The notes under the pieces are model-generated. The model was not told the DNA's origin. It searched no databases and was given only the letters and a program-made list of their open reading frames with translations. Made by a program: the position numbers and the translations under genes. Positions 10,197 through 19,062 of a stretch of DNA of 64,000 nucleotides are shown one piece after another. The stretch's first letter is position 1. Each line of letters opens with the position of its first letter. This stretch comes from Aliiroseovarius sp. Z3 (lineage in GTDB: Bacteria; Pseudomonadota; Alphaproteobacteria; Rhodobacterales; Rhodobacteraceae), in contig NZ_JAFMZK010000007.1 of the NCBI RefSeq assembly GCF_029105185.1, forward strand, positions 62,001-126,000, given 5' to 3'.

Positions 10197-11147
10197 ATGA
10201 CCAAGCCTGCTCTTACACTTTACCTTGCCGCGCCGAACGGGTTTTGCGCGGGCGTGGATCGCGCCATCAAGATCGTCGAAATGGCAATCGAGAAATGGGG
10301 GCCACCGATTTATGTGCGCCACGAGATCGTGCATAACAAGTTCGTCGTCGACGGGCTGCGCGCCAAAGGTGCCGTGTTCGTAGAAGAACTGGACGAAGTG
10401 CCCGATGATCGCCCGGTCATCTTTTCGGCCCATGGGGTTGCCAAGGCCGTGCCTGCCGAAGCCAGCCGCCGCGAGATGGTGTTTGTCGATGCCACCTGCC
10501 CGCTTGTGTCCAAGGTGCATATCGAGGCCGAGCGGCACCACCAGAACGGGCTGCAAATGGTGATGATCGGCCACGCGGGCCACCCCGAAACCATCGGCAC
10601 AATGGGCCAGTTGCCCGAGGGCGAGGTGCTTCTGGTCGAAACCGCCGAGGATGTCGCCACCCTGACTCCGCGCGATCCCGAACGGCTGGCCTATATCACC
10701 CAAACGACCTTGTCGGTCGATGACACGGCGGGCATCGTTGCCGCGCTCCGCGCCCGTTTCCCGCAGATCATTGGTCCGCACAAGGAAGATATCTGCTATG
10801 CGACAACCAACCGGCAAGAGGCGGTGAAAGCGGTCGCGCCGAAGGTCGACGCGCTTTTGGTGATCGGGGCACCCAACAGCTCGAACTCGCGCCGCCTGGT
10901 CGAAGTCGCCCGCGCCAATGGCTGCCGCTATGCGATGCTGGTGCAGCGCGCGGACGAGATTGACTGGCGCGCCATCGAAGGTATCCATTCGGTCGGTCTG
11001 ACCGCCGGAGCGTCCGCGCCGCAAGTCTTGGTGGACGAAGTCATCGACGCCTTCCGCGACCGTTACGGTGTGACCGTTGAACGGGTGGAAACCGCACAAG
11101 AGAATGTCGAATTCAAGGTGCCCCGCGTCCTGCGCGAACCCGCATGA
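10197..11147 (+). CDS. ispH: 4-hydroxy-3-methylbut-2-enyl diphosphate reductase
   Basis: IspH carries out the last step of the MEP isoprenoid pathway, forming IPP and DMAPP with an iron-sulfur cluster. The 316-residue protein has the three cluster cysteines: Cys17 in [10 protein letters not shown], Cys101 in DATCPLVSK and Cys200 in [11 protein letters not shown]. Catalytic-pocket residues in [13 protein letters not shown] and the TTNRQEAV block are present. ATG 10197 is preceded by CGGAGGA at the right distance; the open frame extends further upstream without a ribosome site. The stop overlaps the following methyltransferase start by 4 bp. Confidence 0.97.
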   Translation: MTKPALTLYLAAPNGFCAGVDRAIKIVEMAIEKWGPPIYVRHEIVHNKFVVDGLRAKGAVFVEELDEVPDDRPVIFSAHGVAKAVPAEASRREMVFVDATCPLVSKVHIEAERHHQNGLQMVMIGHAGHPETIGTMGQLPEGEVLLVETAEDVATLTPRDPERLAYITQTTLSVDDTAGIVAALRARFPQIIGPHKEDICYATTNRQEAVKAVAPKVDALLVIGAPNSSNSRRLVEVARANGCRYAMLVQRADEIDWRAIEGIHSVGLTAGASAPQVLVDEVIDAFRDRYGVTVERVETAQENVEFKVPRVLREPA

Positions 11148-11731
11148 CCGAGGACAAGAAGACGCTTTCTGTCTATGACGCCGAGGCCGACGCTTATGAA
11201 AAGCGCGTGGCCGAAAAGTCGTCCCCTGGCCTGCGGGCATTTCTGAAGCACTTGCCCGCGAAGTCCCATGTGCTTGATCTGGGTTGTGGTCCCGGCCTGT
11301 CCGCTGTCGCAATGCAGGCCGCCGGTCATACTGTCGATGCCGTCGATGGATCAGCCGCAATGGTCGCTCGCGCCCGTGCAAACGGTGTTCCGGCCCGACA
11401 GGCACTGTTTTCAGAGATCGACACAACCAATCTATATGACGGGATATGGGCCAATTTCAGCTTGCTGCACCTGCCCCGCTCGGACTTCAAACCCACGCTG
11501 GCCCGCTTGCACACGGCGCTTCGGCCCGGTGGGCTCTTTCACATTGGTATGAAACTGGGTAAAGGCGAGGGCCGCGACCGGCTGGAGCGGTTCTATACCT
11601 ATTATCAGCCGGACGAACTTGAGGCGGCATTGACGGAAAGCGGATTCACTCCTCTGTCACGCACCCATGGTTCGGGGCGTGGGTTGGAAGGTTCGATTTC
11701 AGACTGGATGGTGGTGCTGGCGCATGGTTGA
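11144..11731 (+). CDS. Class I SAM-dependent methyltransferase
   Basis: The 195-residue protein has motif [16 protein letters not shown] near residue 43 and the acidic motif [16 protein letters not shown] near 63, typical of Rossmann-fold methyltransferases of the methyltransf_11/25 type. The substrate is unknown. The ATG overlaps the ispH stop (ATGA), so the two are translationally coupled, and rnhA follows at once. Small-molecule methylation, for example in quinone chemistry, is possible but not shown by the sequence. Confidence 0.85.
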   Translation: MTEDKKTLSVYDAEADAYEKRVAEKSSPGLRAFLKHLPAKSHVLDLGCGPGLSAVAMQAAGHTVDAVDGSAAMVARARANGVPARQALFSEIDTTNLYDGIWANFSLLHLPRSDFKPTLARLHTALRPGGLFHIGMKLGKGEGRDRLERFYTYYQPDELEAALTESGFTPLSRTHGSGRGLEGSISDWMVVLAHG

Positions 11732-11739
11732 GGTTTCGC

Positions 11740-12192
11740 ATGGCTGAGTTTTTCGCATTTACCGACGGCGCGTGTTCGGGCAATCCCGGCCCCGGCGGTT
11801 GGGGGGCTTTGCTGCAAGCCCATGAAAATGGCGCGGTGATCAAAGAACGCGAATTGAAGGGCGGCGCGGCCGAGACCACCAACAACCAGATGGAGTTGAT
11901 GGCTGCCATCATGGCGCTGGAAACCCTTGGCAAACCCTGTGCGATCACGGTTGTGACCGACAGCGCATATGTGAAGAACGGCGTGACCGGCTGGATCCAT
12001 GGCTGGAAGCGGAACGGCTGGCGCACGTCATCAAAGAAACCCGTGAAAAACGTCGAGCTTTGGCAACGGCTGGATGCCGCCCAGGCGCGTCACCAGGTGA
12101 CGTGGAAATGGGTCAAGGGCCATGCAGGCCACCCCGAAAACGAACGTGCCGATGAATTGGCCCGCGCAGGGATGGAACCGTTCAAAGGCTGA
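11740..12192 (+). CDS. rnhA: Ribonuclease HI
   Basis: RNase HI degrades RNA in RNA-DNA hybrids. From ATG 11740 the protein has 150 residues, with the catalytic set Asp9 ([16 protein letters not shown]), Glu52 ([10 protein letters not shown]), Asp74 ([11 protein letters not shown]) and Asp138 (NERADELAR). A TTG four codons earlier (11728) overlaps the methyltransferase stop but does not resemble family N-termini. Length and motifs are standard. Confidence 0.96.
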   Translation: MAEFFAFTDGACSGNPGPGGWGALLQAHENGAVIKERELKGGAAETTNNQMELMAAIMALETLGKPCAITVVTDSAYVKNGVTGWIHGWKRNGWRTSSKKPVKNVELWQRLDAAQARHQVTWKWVKGHAGHPENERADELARAGMEPFKG

Positions 12193-12198
12193 CAGCGT

Positions 12199-12867
12199 TT
12201 AGAACTCAAGCCAGATCCCCGCTGCAACTTCGTGCTTTACGGCACCATCCAAGCCATATGTCCATTCAAGCTGAACGTGCTTGCCCTGTTTGTATTCCCA
12301 CGCAACCGAAGGAGTAAGGTTGACCTGCGCCCCCGAATCCATCGTACTGACGTCCAGCGCCACCATGGTCATCAATCGCGGATTTGGTTTCACACCAACC
12401 AACGCAAACAGACCGTAGTTAACCTGCGCATTCTGGATCGACAGTGTCGCCGTCAGCTCGACATCCATCCAGCCGGGGCCAATCGCGGTGTCGATCCCCC
12501 GACCCAAATGAACAGAAGGCGAGACATTTGGATCATCCGCAGTCCCTTCAATCGCAAGGCTAAGCGCCCTTTCCCAAATTCCGTCGCTATCCGGCACATG
12601 CCATCGTGCAAAGGCTTTCATCTGCGTGACGTCCCTTGTGGCAAGCGCATAGTCCAGCTTGCCGCCAACGGTCCAACGATCCGTCAGCCCGTATTCACCA
12701 TAGACGCTGACCACCGGTGCATCATCCAGCGTGTCAGCGTCCTGACGCACCTGCCCGGACACAAACGCCTCACCCTTCTCGCGCGGCCACGCGCCCGCGC
12801 TGGCAAGATCGCCGGTAGCAAGCAGCATCGCCAAAATGCAGATGAAAAGCCGGGGTGTCATACCCAT
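12199..12867 (-). CDS. Predicted outer-membrane beta-barrel protein
   Basis: A 222-residue protein with a clear signal peptide (hydrophobic residues 6-24, likely cleavage after ASA). The rest alternates polar and hydrophobic residues in strand-like blocks and ends in the outer-membrane signature of a C-terminal phenylalanine (GIWLEF). I do not recognise a named family. It is a single gene, convergent with rnhA. A perfect CtrA-like box lies 19-33 bp upstream of the start, suggesting cell-cycle or motility-linked control. Confidence 0.6.
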   Translation of the reverse strand: MGMTPRLFICILAMLLATGDLASAGAWPREKGEAFVSGQVRQDADTLDDAPVVSVYGEYGLTDRWTVGGKLDYALATRDVTQMKAFARWHVPDSDGIWERALSLAIEGTADDPNVSPSVHLGRGIDTAIGPGWMDVELTATLSIQNAQVNYGLFALVGVKPNPRLMTMVALDVSTMDSGAQVNLTPSVAWEYKQGKHVQLEWTYGLDGAVKHEVAAGIWLEF

Positions 12868-12885
12868 CAGATTGGTGACGATTGG

Positions 12886-12900
12886 TTAACCAATGATTAA
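12886..12900. promoter_or_regulatory. CtrA-like binding site (TTAA-N7-TTAA)
   Basis: TTAA at 12886-12889 and TTAA at 12897-12900 are separated by exactly 7 bp, matching the alphaproteobacterial CtrA consensus. It is immediately upstream of the predicted outer-membrane protein gene on the minus strand. AT-rich tetramers can match by chance, but they are rare in this GC-rich sequence. Confidence 0.5.
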
Positions 12901-12963
12901 GAAAACGCCGTAAAATAAGGTGTTTCGCAGCGAAACCGCTTCGCAATCTGGCTGCGTTTCGGG

Positions 12964-13203
12964 CTATTTTCGGCTGCTATACCGCTGCCAAATCCAGATC
13001 AGGAACATCGCGCCCACGACCGCGCCAACGAAGCCAAAGACCAGCCCCCCGATCATCGCGATGAATCGCAGGACGAACCCGCCGATCAGTGCTCCGGCAA
13101 CACCGATGGCAATCGTGGTCGGCACATCCGTGCGCAAATCCATGAACCGTGTCGCCAAGAACCCGGCGGCGGCTCCGAAAATGATCAGCATGATAACAGG
13201 CAT
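12964..13203 (-). CDS. GlsB/YeaQ/YmgE-type small membrane protein
   Basis: This 79-residue, very hydrophobic protein has three predicted membrane helices and glycine-rich stretches (GVAGALIGGFVLRFI and GLVFGFVGAVVGAMF) as in the transglycosylase-associated, stress-response GlsB/YeaQ/YmgE family. The role of the family is not well defined. It is downstream of fmt, with a small GGGGC/GCCCC hairpin (13215-13229) between them, so it may have its own promoter. Confidence 0.75.
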   Translation of the reverse strand: MPVIMLIIFGAAAGFLATRFMDLRTDVPTTIAIGVAGALIGGFVLRFIAMIGGLVFGFVGAVVGAMFLIWIWQRYSSRK

Positions 13204-13241
13204 GTTTGGAATATGGGGCTCTGCGCCCCGGAATGTAAGGG

Positions 13242-14141
13242 TTAGTTAACCCGGTCGGGCAAATCATAACCCCGCAGGAACTCTGTGGCATCCATCGCAC
13301 GCTTGCCGGGTCGCTGGGCGCGCAGGATTTCGACAGCTCCGTCGCCACAGGCAATCGTGAACCCGTCCAGAACCTGACCGGGCGAACCGTTCCCGCTGGC
13401 AAGGCGCGAGGCCAGCAGCTTCACCTGCTCGCCCCTGATGTCGCATTTCGCGCCGGGAAAGGGTGACAAGCCACGGATCAGGCGATCAACCTCGACCGCC
13501 GGACGGGTCCAGTCGATCCGGGCCTCGGCCTTGTCGATCTTGTGGGCATAGGTGACGCCATCGTCGGGCTGCGGCACGGGCGACAGGTCAGGCAAGTGGT
13601 CCAGCGCCTGAACGATCAGACGCGCGCCCATGGTGGACAGGCGGTCATGCAACTGAGCGGTTGTTTCCTCCTGACCGATTGGCGTGGCCTCACGCAGCAG
13701 CACAGGGCCAGTATCCAAACCGGCCTCCATCTGCATGATGCAAACACCGGTTTCCCGATCTCCGGCCATGATCGCGCGATGGATGGGCGCGGCCCCGCGC
13801 CAACGCGGCAAAAGGGACGCGTGGATGTTCAGGCAGCCCTGTTCGGGCGCATCAAGCACCGCTTGCGGCAGGATAAGCCCGTAGGCCACAACGACCGCCA
13901 CATCAGCGTTCAATGCGGCAAAACCCGCTTGTTCATCTGCACCCTTCAACGATTTCGGGTGTCGCACCTCCAACCCAAGGGCTTCTGCGCGGGCGTGAAC
14001 TGGGCCGGGGCGATCCTTCTTGCCGCGACCGGCGGGGCGGGGCGGCTGGCAATAGACGGCGGCAACCTCGTGCCCCGCATCAACCAGCGCCTCCAGCACC
14101 GGGACCGAAAAATCGGGCGAGCCCATGAACACAAGCCTCAT
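13242..14141 (-). CDS. fmt: Methionyl-tRNA formyltransferase
   Basis: Fmt formylates initiator Met-tRNA. The 299-residue protein starts [19 protein letters not shown] and has the formyl-transfer signature in [18 protein letters not shown] near residue 108 and the aspartate block [12 protein letters not shown] near 140. A C-terminal tRNA-binding domain follows from about 205. It overlaps the upstream deformylase-like gene by 4 bp, in the usual def-fmt arrangement, here with an extra def paralogue in between. Confidence 0.96.
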   Translation of the reverse strand: MRLVFMGSPDFSVPVLEALVDAGHEVAAVYCQPPRPAGRGKKDRPGPVHARAEALGLEVRHPKSLKGADEQAGFAALNADVAVVVAYGLILPQAVLDAPEQGCLNIHASLLPRWRGAAPIHRAIMAGDRETGVCIMQMEAGLDTGPVLLREATPIGQEETTAQLHDRLSTMGARLIVQALDHLPDLSPVPQPDDGVTYAHKIDKAEARIDWTRPAVEVDRLIRGLSPFPGAKCDIRGEQVKLLASRLASGNGSPGQVLDGFTIACGDGAVEILRAQRPGKRAMDATEFLRGYDLPDRVN

Positions 14142-14635
14142 CGCGCCAGTTTCCTTGCCTTCTTGATCAGCATATCCCGCTTTACCTTTGACAGGTTGTC
14201 GAAATACATCCGCCCGTTCAGATGGTCGATCTGGTGCTGAACCGACGTGGCCCAGATGCCGACGAAATCCTGTTCCTGCTCTGCACCGTCTTCATTAAGA
14301 AATCGAACCGTCACCGCACGCGGGCGGCTGATCACGGCAGACACGCCGGGCAGGTTCGGGCTGGCCTCCTCGTGCTCGCGAAATTCAATCGAGCTGTGCA
14401 GGATTTCCGGGTTGGCCATCCGGACCGCCTTACCACGTTCATCCGACGCATCCACCACCGCCAACCGCTGCATGATGCCAAGCTGCGGCGCGGCCAGACC
14501 GACACCGGGCATGGCATCCATCGCCTCGATCATCTCGGCCCAGATGGCGCGTGTTTCATCGGTGACGGCCGCAACAGGCTCGGCAGCAGTGCGCAGGCAT
14601 TTATGGGGGTACCTCAGAAACGGGCGATGGGTCAC
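14138..14635 (-). CDS. Peptide deformylase paralogue with substituted active-site residues
   Basis: The 165-residue protein aligns over its length with the neighbouring Def. Motif 1 is intact ([10 protein letters not shown], Gln51). Motif 2, normally EGCLS with the metal-binding cysteine, reads EEASPN here, with Ser92 in the cysteine position. Motif 3, normally HEIDH, reads HQIDH, so the catalytic glutamate is Gln135 while His134 and His138 remain. By analogy with characterised deformylases this should abolish or greatly change activity. The gene has 4-bp overlaps with def and fmt, so it is kept and co-translated. It could bind formyl-peptides or ribosomes without cleavage, or have another substrate. 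Confidence 0.8.
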   Translation of the reverse strand: MTHRPFLRYPHKCLRTAAEPVAAVTDETRAIWAEMIEAMDAMPGVGLAAPQLGIMQRLAVVDASDERGKAVRMANPEILHSSIEFREHEEASPNLPGVSAVISRPRAVTVRFLNEDGAEQEQDFVGIWATSVQHQIDHLNGRMYFDNLSKVKRDMLIKKARKLAR

Positions 14636-15153
14636 GTCCGCGCCAGCTCGCGTTTCAGCTTCTGCATTTTGCGGGTGATCATCTGCCGTTTCAACGGTTT
14701 CAGGTAATCAATGAACAGCTTGCCATTCAGGTGGTCGATCTCGTGCTGCACGCAGGTCGCCCACAGCCCGTCAAAATCCCGTTCCTGCAGATTGCCGTCA
14801 CGGTCGAGCCAACGCACCGAGACCTCTTTCGGGCGCGTCACCTCGGCATATTGCTCGGGGATCGACAGGCACCCCTCTTCATAGGTGTTCAGATCGTCCG
14901 AGGACAAGATGACCTCGGGGTTGAACATCATGATCGGTTGCGGCGGTTCGTTTTCATCGCGCACGCAATCCATCACGATCAACCGCGTCAGAACGCCGAC
15001 CTGCGGCGCGGCCAGTCCGATGCCCGGCGCGTCATACATGGTTTCCAACATGTCATCCGCCAACTGGCGCAGCTCGTCCGACAGGTCGGGCACAGCTTCG
15101 GCAACCTTCTTAAGGCGCGGATCGGGGTGGATAAGGATCGGTTTTATGCTCAT
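14632..15153 (-). CDS. def: Peptide deformylase
   Basis: Def removes the formyl group from new proteins. The 173-residue protein has all three motifs: GIGLAAPQVG (Gln51), YEEGCLSIPE (Cys95) and QHEIDHLNG (His137, Glu138, His141). This is the active deformylase of the window. It is the first gene of the def-deformylase paralogue-fmt operon, and its stop overlaps the next start by 4 bp. Confidence 0.96.
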   Translation of the reverse strand: MSIKPILIHPDPRLKKVAEAVPDLSDELRQLADDMLETMYDAPGIGLAAPQVGVLTRLIVMDCVRDENEPPQPIMMFNPEVILSSDDLNTYEEGCLSIPEQYAEVTRPKEVSVRWLDRDGNLQERDFDGLWATCVQHEIDHLNGKLFIDYLKPLKRQMITRKMQKLKRELART

Positions 15154-15290
15154 GCGGTGGATTTAGGCCATGGGTGGCCGTTGCGCAATGGGTGCGTGCC
15201 ACAAGGCCCGGACCCCGTTCGCGATTTAAGATGCAACCCGTCTTGCGCCTGCCGCCCAAACCGCTACCGTGCCCTCAGAAAGGAGACCCC

Positions 15291-16463
15291 ATGGATTTCG
15301 ACAAGATCATCGACCGACATGGCACCAACTCGTCCAAATGGGACAAGATGGAAAAGCTGTTTGGCGTGTCGCCCGAAGACGGGCTGGCGATGTGGACCGC
15401 TGACAGCGACTATCCCACGGCGCCCTGTGTGATTGACGCCATAAAACGCGCCGCGGACCATGGTGTCTTTGGCTATTCATGGGAATATCCCGCGTATCTG
15501 GACGCCGTCGCGTGGTGGATGAAGACCCGGCATAACTGGGATGTGGACCCCCAATGGGTGTTGACCAGCCAAGGCTTGGGCAACGCAATCGCCCTGTGCC
15601 TGAATGTCTGGAGCGAACCGGGGGACGGGGTCGTGATTTTCACGCCCGTCTATCACGAGTTTGCCATTAAGATTCGGAAGAACAATCGACAAGTGGTGGA
15701 ATGCCCACTTGCCCTGAACGGGGACCAGTACGAGCTGGATCTGGACGACGCGCAGGCGCGCCTGACGGGCAACGAAAAGATCCTTATCTGGTGTTCGCCA
15801 CAGAACCCTTCCGGCCGGGTCTGGACGGAAGATGAACTGCGCGCCGTCGCTGATTTTGCCGACCGCAACGGGTTGTTGCTGGTGTCAGATGAGATTCACC
15901 ACGACCTTGTCTATCCCGGCAACACGTTCGTTCCGATGGCCGTCGCCGCACCTGATGCACAGTCGCGGGTGGTGACTCTGACCGCTTCGTCAAAAACCTT
16001 TAACATCGCCGGGCAGCGCACCGGCAACATAATCATCCCCGACAACCGGCTCAGGGCCGAGATGCACAAACAGCTTAACAAACTGGATTATGCCCCCGGC
16101 ATGGTGGCCGTTGCGATGATCACCGCCGCTTATTCGCCAGAAGGCGCTGCCTGGGTGGATGAACAGATCGCCCATCTGGCCCGCAACAAAGCCCTGTTCG
16201 ACGAAGGCATCAACAGCATTCCGGGTGTTTCATCCATGCCGCTGCAAGCGACCTATCTGGCGTGGGTCAACTTCGCTGGCACCGGCATGTCGCACGAGGA
16301 GGTCACGGCGCGCATTCGTGATGACGCGAAGATCGCGGTCAGCCCCGGCCCTGCATTCGGCACCGGCGGCGACGGGTTCCAGCGTTTCAACCTTGCCACA
16401 CAAGGTGCGCGCGTCGAAGAGGCCGTGGCACGCATGAAGCGGGCTTTCAGCGACCTACAATAG
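15291..16463 (+). CDS. MalY/PatB family PLP-dependent C-S lyase
   Basis: A fold-type I aminotransferase-like protein of 390 residues. The PLP lysine is Lys235 in TASSKTFNIAGQRTG, with CSPQNPSGRVW near 165 and SDEIHHDLVYPG near 200. The combination matches the MalY/PatB cystathionine beta-lyase group, which splits C-S bonds of cystathionine or cysteine conjugates. An aminotransferase role cannot be excluded. ATG 15291 has AGGAG just upstream; the frame stays open earlier without a ribosome site. It is divergent from the def operon. Confidence 0.85.
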   Translation: MDFDKIIDRHGTNSSKWDKMEKLFGVSPEDGLAMWTADSDYPTAPCVIDAIKRAADHGVFGYSWEYPAYLDAVAWWMKTRHNWDVDPQWVLTSQGLGNAIALCLNVWSEPGDGVVIFTPVYHEFAIKIRKNNRQVVECPLALNGDQYELDLDDAQARLTGNEKILIWCSPQNPSGRVWTEDELRAVADFADRNGLLLVSDEIHHDLVYPGNTFVPMAVAAPDAQSRVVTLTASSKTFNIAGQRTGNIIIPDNRLRAEMHKQLNKLDYAPGMVAVAMITAAYSPEGAAWVDEQIAHLARNKALFDEGINSIPGVSSMPLQATYLAWVNFAGTGMSHEEVTARIRDDAKIAVSPGPAFGTGGDGFQRFNLATQGARVEEAVARMKRAFSDLQ

Positions 16464-16541
16464 CATTTGAACCGGCAGAGAACCGCCCAAGGCGAATTCC
16501 GCTGCCGGTTCTTCCTTGATCCCATGACGCGCTTGGCACAC

Positions 16542-17093
16542 ATGCGCAACATGAATGGATTGGCTCAGTTCTTTTCACGGCTTTCACTTTTGGCCCTGTT
16601 CGGGTTGGTGGGATTCGTCCTTTGGGATCGCTATACACCGCCAGCGCCACCCGCGACGCTAGAGCCGATCATCGGCCAGATCGACCGGATCGTGATCGAG
16701 AAATCAGAACGGCGGATGGTGGTGCTCCAAGACGAAACGCCCGTGCGAACCTATGACATCGCGCTGGGCTTCGCGCCCGAAGGTGACAAGGTGTTGGAAG
16801 GGGACGGCAAGACCCCGGAAGGTCTGTTCAAGATAGATCGCCGCAACGAGCAAAGCGCGTTTCACCTGTCGCTGGGCATCAACTATCCCTTGCCCGAAGA
16901 CCGCGCGCGCGCCCAAGCTGACGGAGTTGATCCGGGCGGAGACATCTTCATCCACGGCCAACCAAACAGGCGGACAAGACCCGAACCGATCATGATGGAT
17001 TGGACCAATGGCTGCATTGCGCTGTCCAATACCGAGATCGAGGAATTGTGGTCCGTCACCCCTGTCGGGACGCCGGTTGAGATCAGGCCCTGA
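16542..17093 (+). CDS. L,D-transpeptidase family (YkuD domain) protein
   Basis: From ATG 16542 the protein has 183 residues with one N-terminal membrane helix (about residues 9-25) and a periplasmic YkuD domain. The catalytic signature is IHGQPN followed by DWTNGCIALSN, with the nucleophilic cysteine near residue 163 and the histidine near 146. Such enzymes make 3-3 crosslinks in peptidoglycan or attach proteins to it. Starts at 16524 and 16551 are also possible, as no strong ribosome site decides. It lies 78 bp after the C-S lyase. Confidence 0.85.
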   Translation: MRNMNGLAQFFSRLSLLALFGLVGFVLWDRYTPPAPPATLEPIIGQIDRIVIEKSERRMVVLQDETPVRTYDIALGFAPEGDKVLEGDGKTPEGLFKIDRRNEQSAFHLSLGINYPLPEDRARAQADGVDPGGDIFIHGQPNRRTRPEPIMMDWTNGCIALSNTEIEELWSVTPVGTPVEIRP

Positions 17094-17102
17094 TTCTGGC
17101 GA

Positions 17103-17465
17103 TTACATCGTCTGGATTTGCTCTTCGATCAAAGCGACCGGGGCGTTTTCTTCCCGCGCAAAGTCGAGGGGGGCTTTGTCATGCGCCTCTGCCCGCCATT
17201 TGAACTCGTATTTCATCTGCCCGTCCTCTTCCTCGGATGCGACGATCAGGCACTGATACAGGTGGCGTGACCCGTCATAGAGGTCGACAAGCCCGCGCAG
17301 GTGGGGGGCACGTTCGGCATCAAGGGTGAAACCGCCATCCCAGAAATCCAGCACCGGAAACACCTCTTCATTGACGCGAATCCGAAGTCTGCTTTTCTTC
17401 TTGAGGTCTTTCTTACGCGCAGCTTCCAGCCCCTCGCGCACCTCTTTTGGCAAAAATTCCAGCAT
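17103..17465 (-). CDS. Conserved hypothetical protein
   Basis: This 120-residue soluble protein begins with a basic, helical stretch (REGLEAARKKDLKKKSRLR) and continues with a probable beta-rich region (VFPVLDFWDGGFTLD, LVDLYDGSRHLYQCLIV). The layout is loosely reminiscent of PilZ domains, but the usual RxxxR and D/NxSxxG pattern is not clear, so I do not assign one. It converges with the transpeptidase gene. It has no signal peptide or membrane segment. Confidence 0.6.
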   Translation of the reverse strand: MLEFLPKEVREGLEAARKKDLKKKSRLRIRVNEEVFPVLDFWDGGFTLDAERAPHLRGLVDLYDGSRHLYQCLIVASEEEDGQMKYEFKWRAEAHDKAPLDFAREENAPVALIEEQIQTM

Positions 17466-17549
17466 GTTCCACCTCCCAGCCGCACATATGATGGCATGGA
17501 AAGTGTAACGGTCAAGTAAAGCTTTTCGGAGCGGGGTTGGCCCATACGG

Positions 17550-19004
17550 TCAGTCTGGATCGGATGTCAGCCCCTCGAATGCGTCCAACGCCGCCTTGCG
17601 GGCGACGGCGTGGTCCACCATGGGGTTGGGATAGGTCTTGCCCATCGTGGCACCCGCCTTGGCAAGCACCTCGGCGGGGGCGGTCCACGGTGCGGCCAGA
17701 TATTTGTCGGGCAGCTTCGCGATCTCGGGCACGTATCTGCGGATGTAATCCCCGTCCGGGTCAAACTTATCGGCCTGCGTCATCGGGTTGAACACGCGGA
17801 AATAGGGGGCGGCATCCGCACCGCAGCCCGCCACCCACTGCCAGCTGGCCGCGTTTGATGCCAGATCCGCATCCACCAGCGTATCCCAGAACCAGTCGCG
17901 CCCGGCGCGCCAGTCGATCCGCAAGTGCTTGACCAGAAACGACGCGACCACCATGCGCACCCGGTTGTGCATGTATCCGGTCTGCCAAAGCTCGCGCATC
18001 CCGGCATCGACGATGGGATAGCCCGTCTGGCCGCGCTGCCATGCGCTCAGGTCGTTCTGGTCATATCGCCATGGAAAGGCGCGGAATTTGGGCTGGAACT
18101 CGGTGTATTCAAAGTCGCGATTGTGAAACAGAAGATAGGCCGCGAAGTCGCGCCAACCCAGTTCGGCGCGGAACTTCTCGGCGTCACGCCCAGACATCTG
18201 GCCCAGATGTTCGGCCCGGTCCAGCGCGGCCCAGACCTGTCGGGGGCTGATATTGCCGGATTGCAGGTAAGGCGACAGGCGCGAGGTGTGCGGCATGGCC
18301 GGGAAATCACGCCCGTTGGCATAGCCTTGCGCGCCTTCGTCCAGAAATTCGTGCAACCGGGCCATCGCGCCACCCTCGCCAGGTTGCCAAAGCGGTGCGA
18401 AACCCTCGGCCCAGTTGGGAGAGGTCGGCAGAAGGGCGAAATCATCAAGCGACGCGGACTTGAGGCCAGCGCCGAAAGTGATGGTCTTCGGCACCGGCAA
18501 CGGATCGCCCAGACCGGCGGCGCGGATTTCCGCGCGGCTCGCCCGCCAGAACGGTGTGAACACCTTGAACGGCGTGCCGGATTTGGTCGCGACCCGCCAA
18601 GGCTCCAACAAATAGCGCCCGGGATGGCTGTGCACCGTGCAGCCCTGCGCGGTCAGATCGGCCTTCAACGCGGTGTCGGCGGCCACCTCATCGGGGGTGT
18701 ATCGTCTGCTCCAATAGACATGCCCCGCGCCGGTTTCTTCGCGCAGTCGGGCCAGTTCGTCGGCGGTGGTGCCATGGCGCAGAACCAATTGCCCACCCAG
18801 CTCTGCCAACTGTTTCGACAATGCGGCCAGCGCGTGATGCAGCCACCATTTCCGCGCACCGCCGGGCCGGTATGGCGCGCCCGGGTCCAGAATGAACGCG
18901 CAGGTCACGCGATGTCCTGCCTGCACCGCGGCGGTCAGGGCGGGGTGATCCGACAGCCGCAAGTCGTCGCGAAACAACAGCAGGGCCGTTTCATTTGCGC
19001 TCAT
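17550..19004 (-). CDS. phrB: Deoxyribodipyrimidine photolyase
   Basis: Photolyase repairs UV-induced cyclobutane dimers with light energy. The 484-residue protein has the N-terminal antenna domain starting TALLLFRDDLRLSDHPAL, and the FAD domain with WRDFAAYLLFHN near 270, GYPIVDAGMRELWQTGYMHN near 335 and the C-terminal signature DADLASNAASWQWVAGCG near 375. Length and motifs fit class I CPD photolyases. It stands 58 bp upstream of no other gene in its direction and directly follows cobM on the same strand, without functional connection. Confidence 0.95.
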   Translation of the reverse strand: MSANETALLLFRDDLRLSDHPALTAAVQAGHRVTCAFILDPGAPYRPGGARKWWLHHALAALSKQLAELGGQLVLRHGTTADELARLREETGAGHVYWSRRYTPDEVAADTALKADLTAQGCTVHSHPGRYLLEPWRVATKSGTPFKVFTPFWRASRAEIRAAGLGDPLPVPKTITFGAGLKSASLDDFALLPTSPNWAEGFAPLWQPGEGGAMARLHEFLDEGAQGYANGRDFPAMPHTSRLSPYLQSGNISPRQVWAALDRAEHLGQMSGRDAEKFRAELGWRDFAAYLLFHNRDFEYTEFQPKFRAFPWRYDQNDLSAWQRGQTGYPIVDAGMRELWQTGYMHNRVRMVVASFLVKHLRIDWRAGRDWFWDTLVDADLASNAASWQWVAGCGADAAPYFRVFNPMTQADKFDPDGDYIRRYVPEIAKLPDKYLAAPWTAPAEVLAKAGATMGKTYPNPMVDHAVARKAALDAFEGLTSDPD

Positions 19005-19062
19005 ACCATCACCTCGTGCTTGTTGGCGTCACCGAAATATACGCCCCAAAGCGCCGAATGGA

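Noticed and set aside
10071-11426. 451-residue minus-strand frame opposite ispH
   Set aside because: ispH has all three cluster cysteines and a ribosome site; the opposite frame has no recognisable domain.
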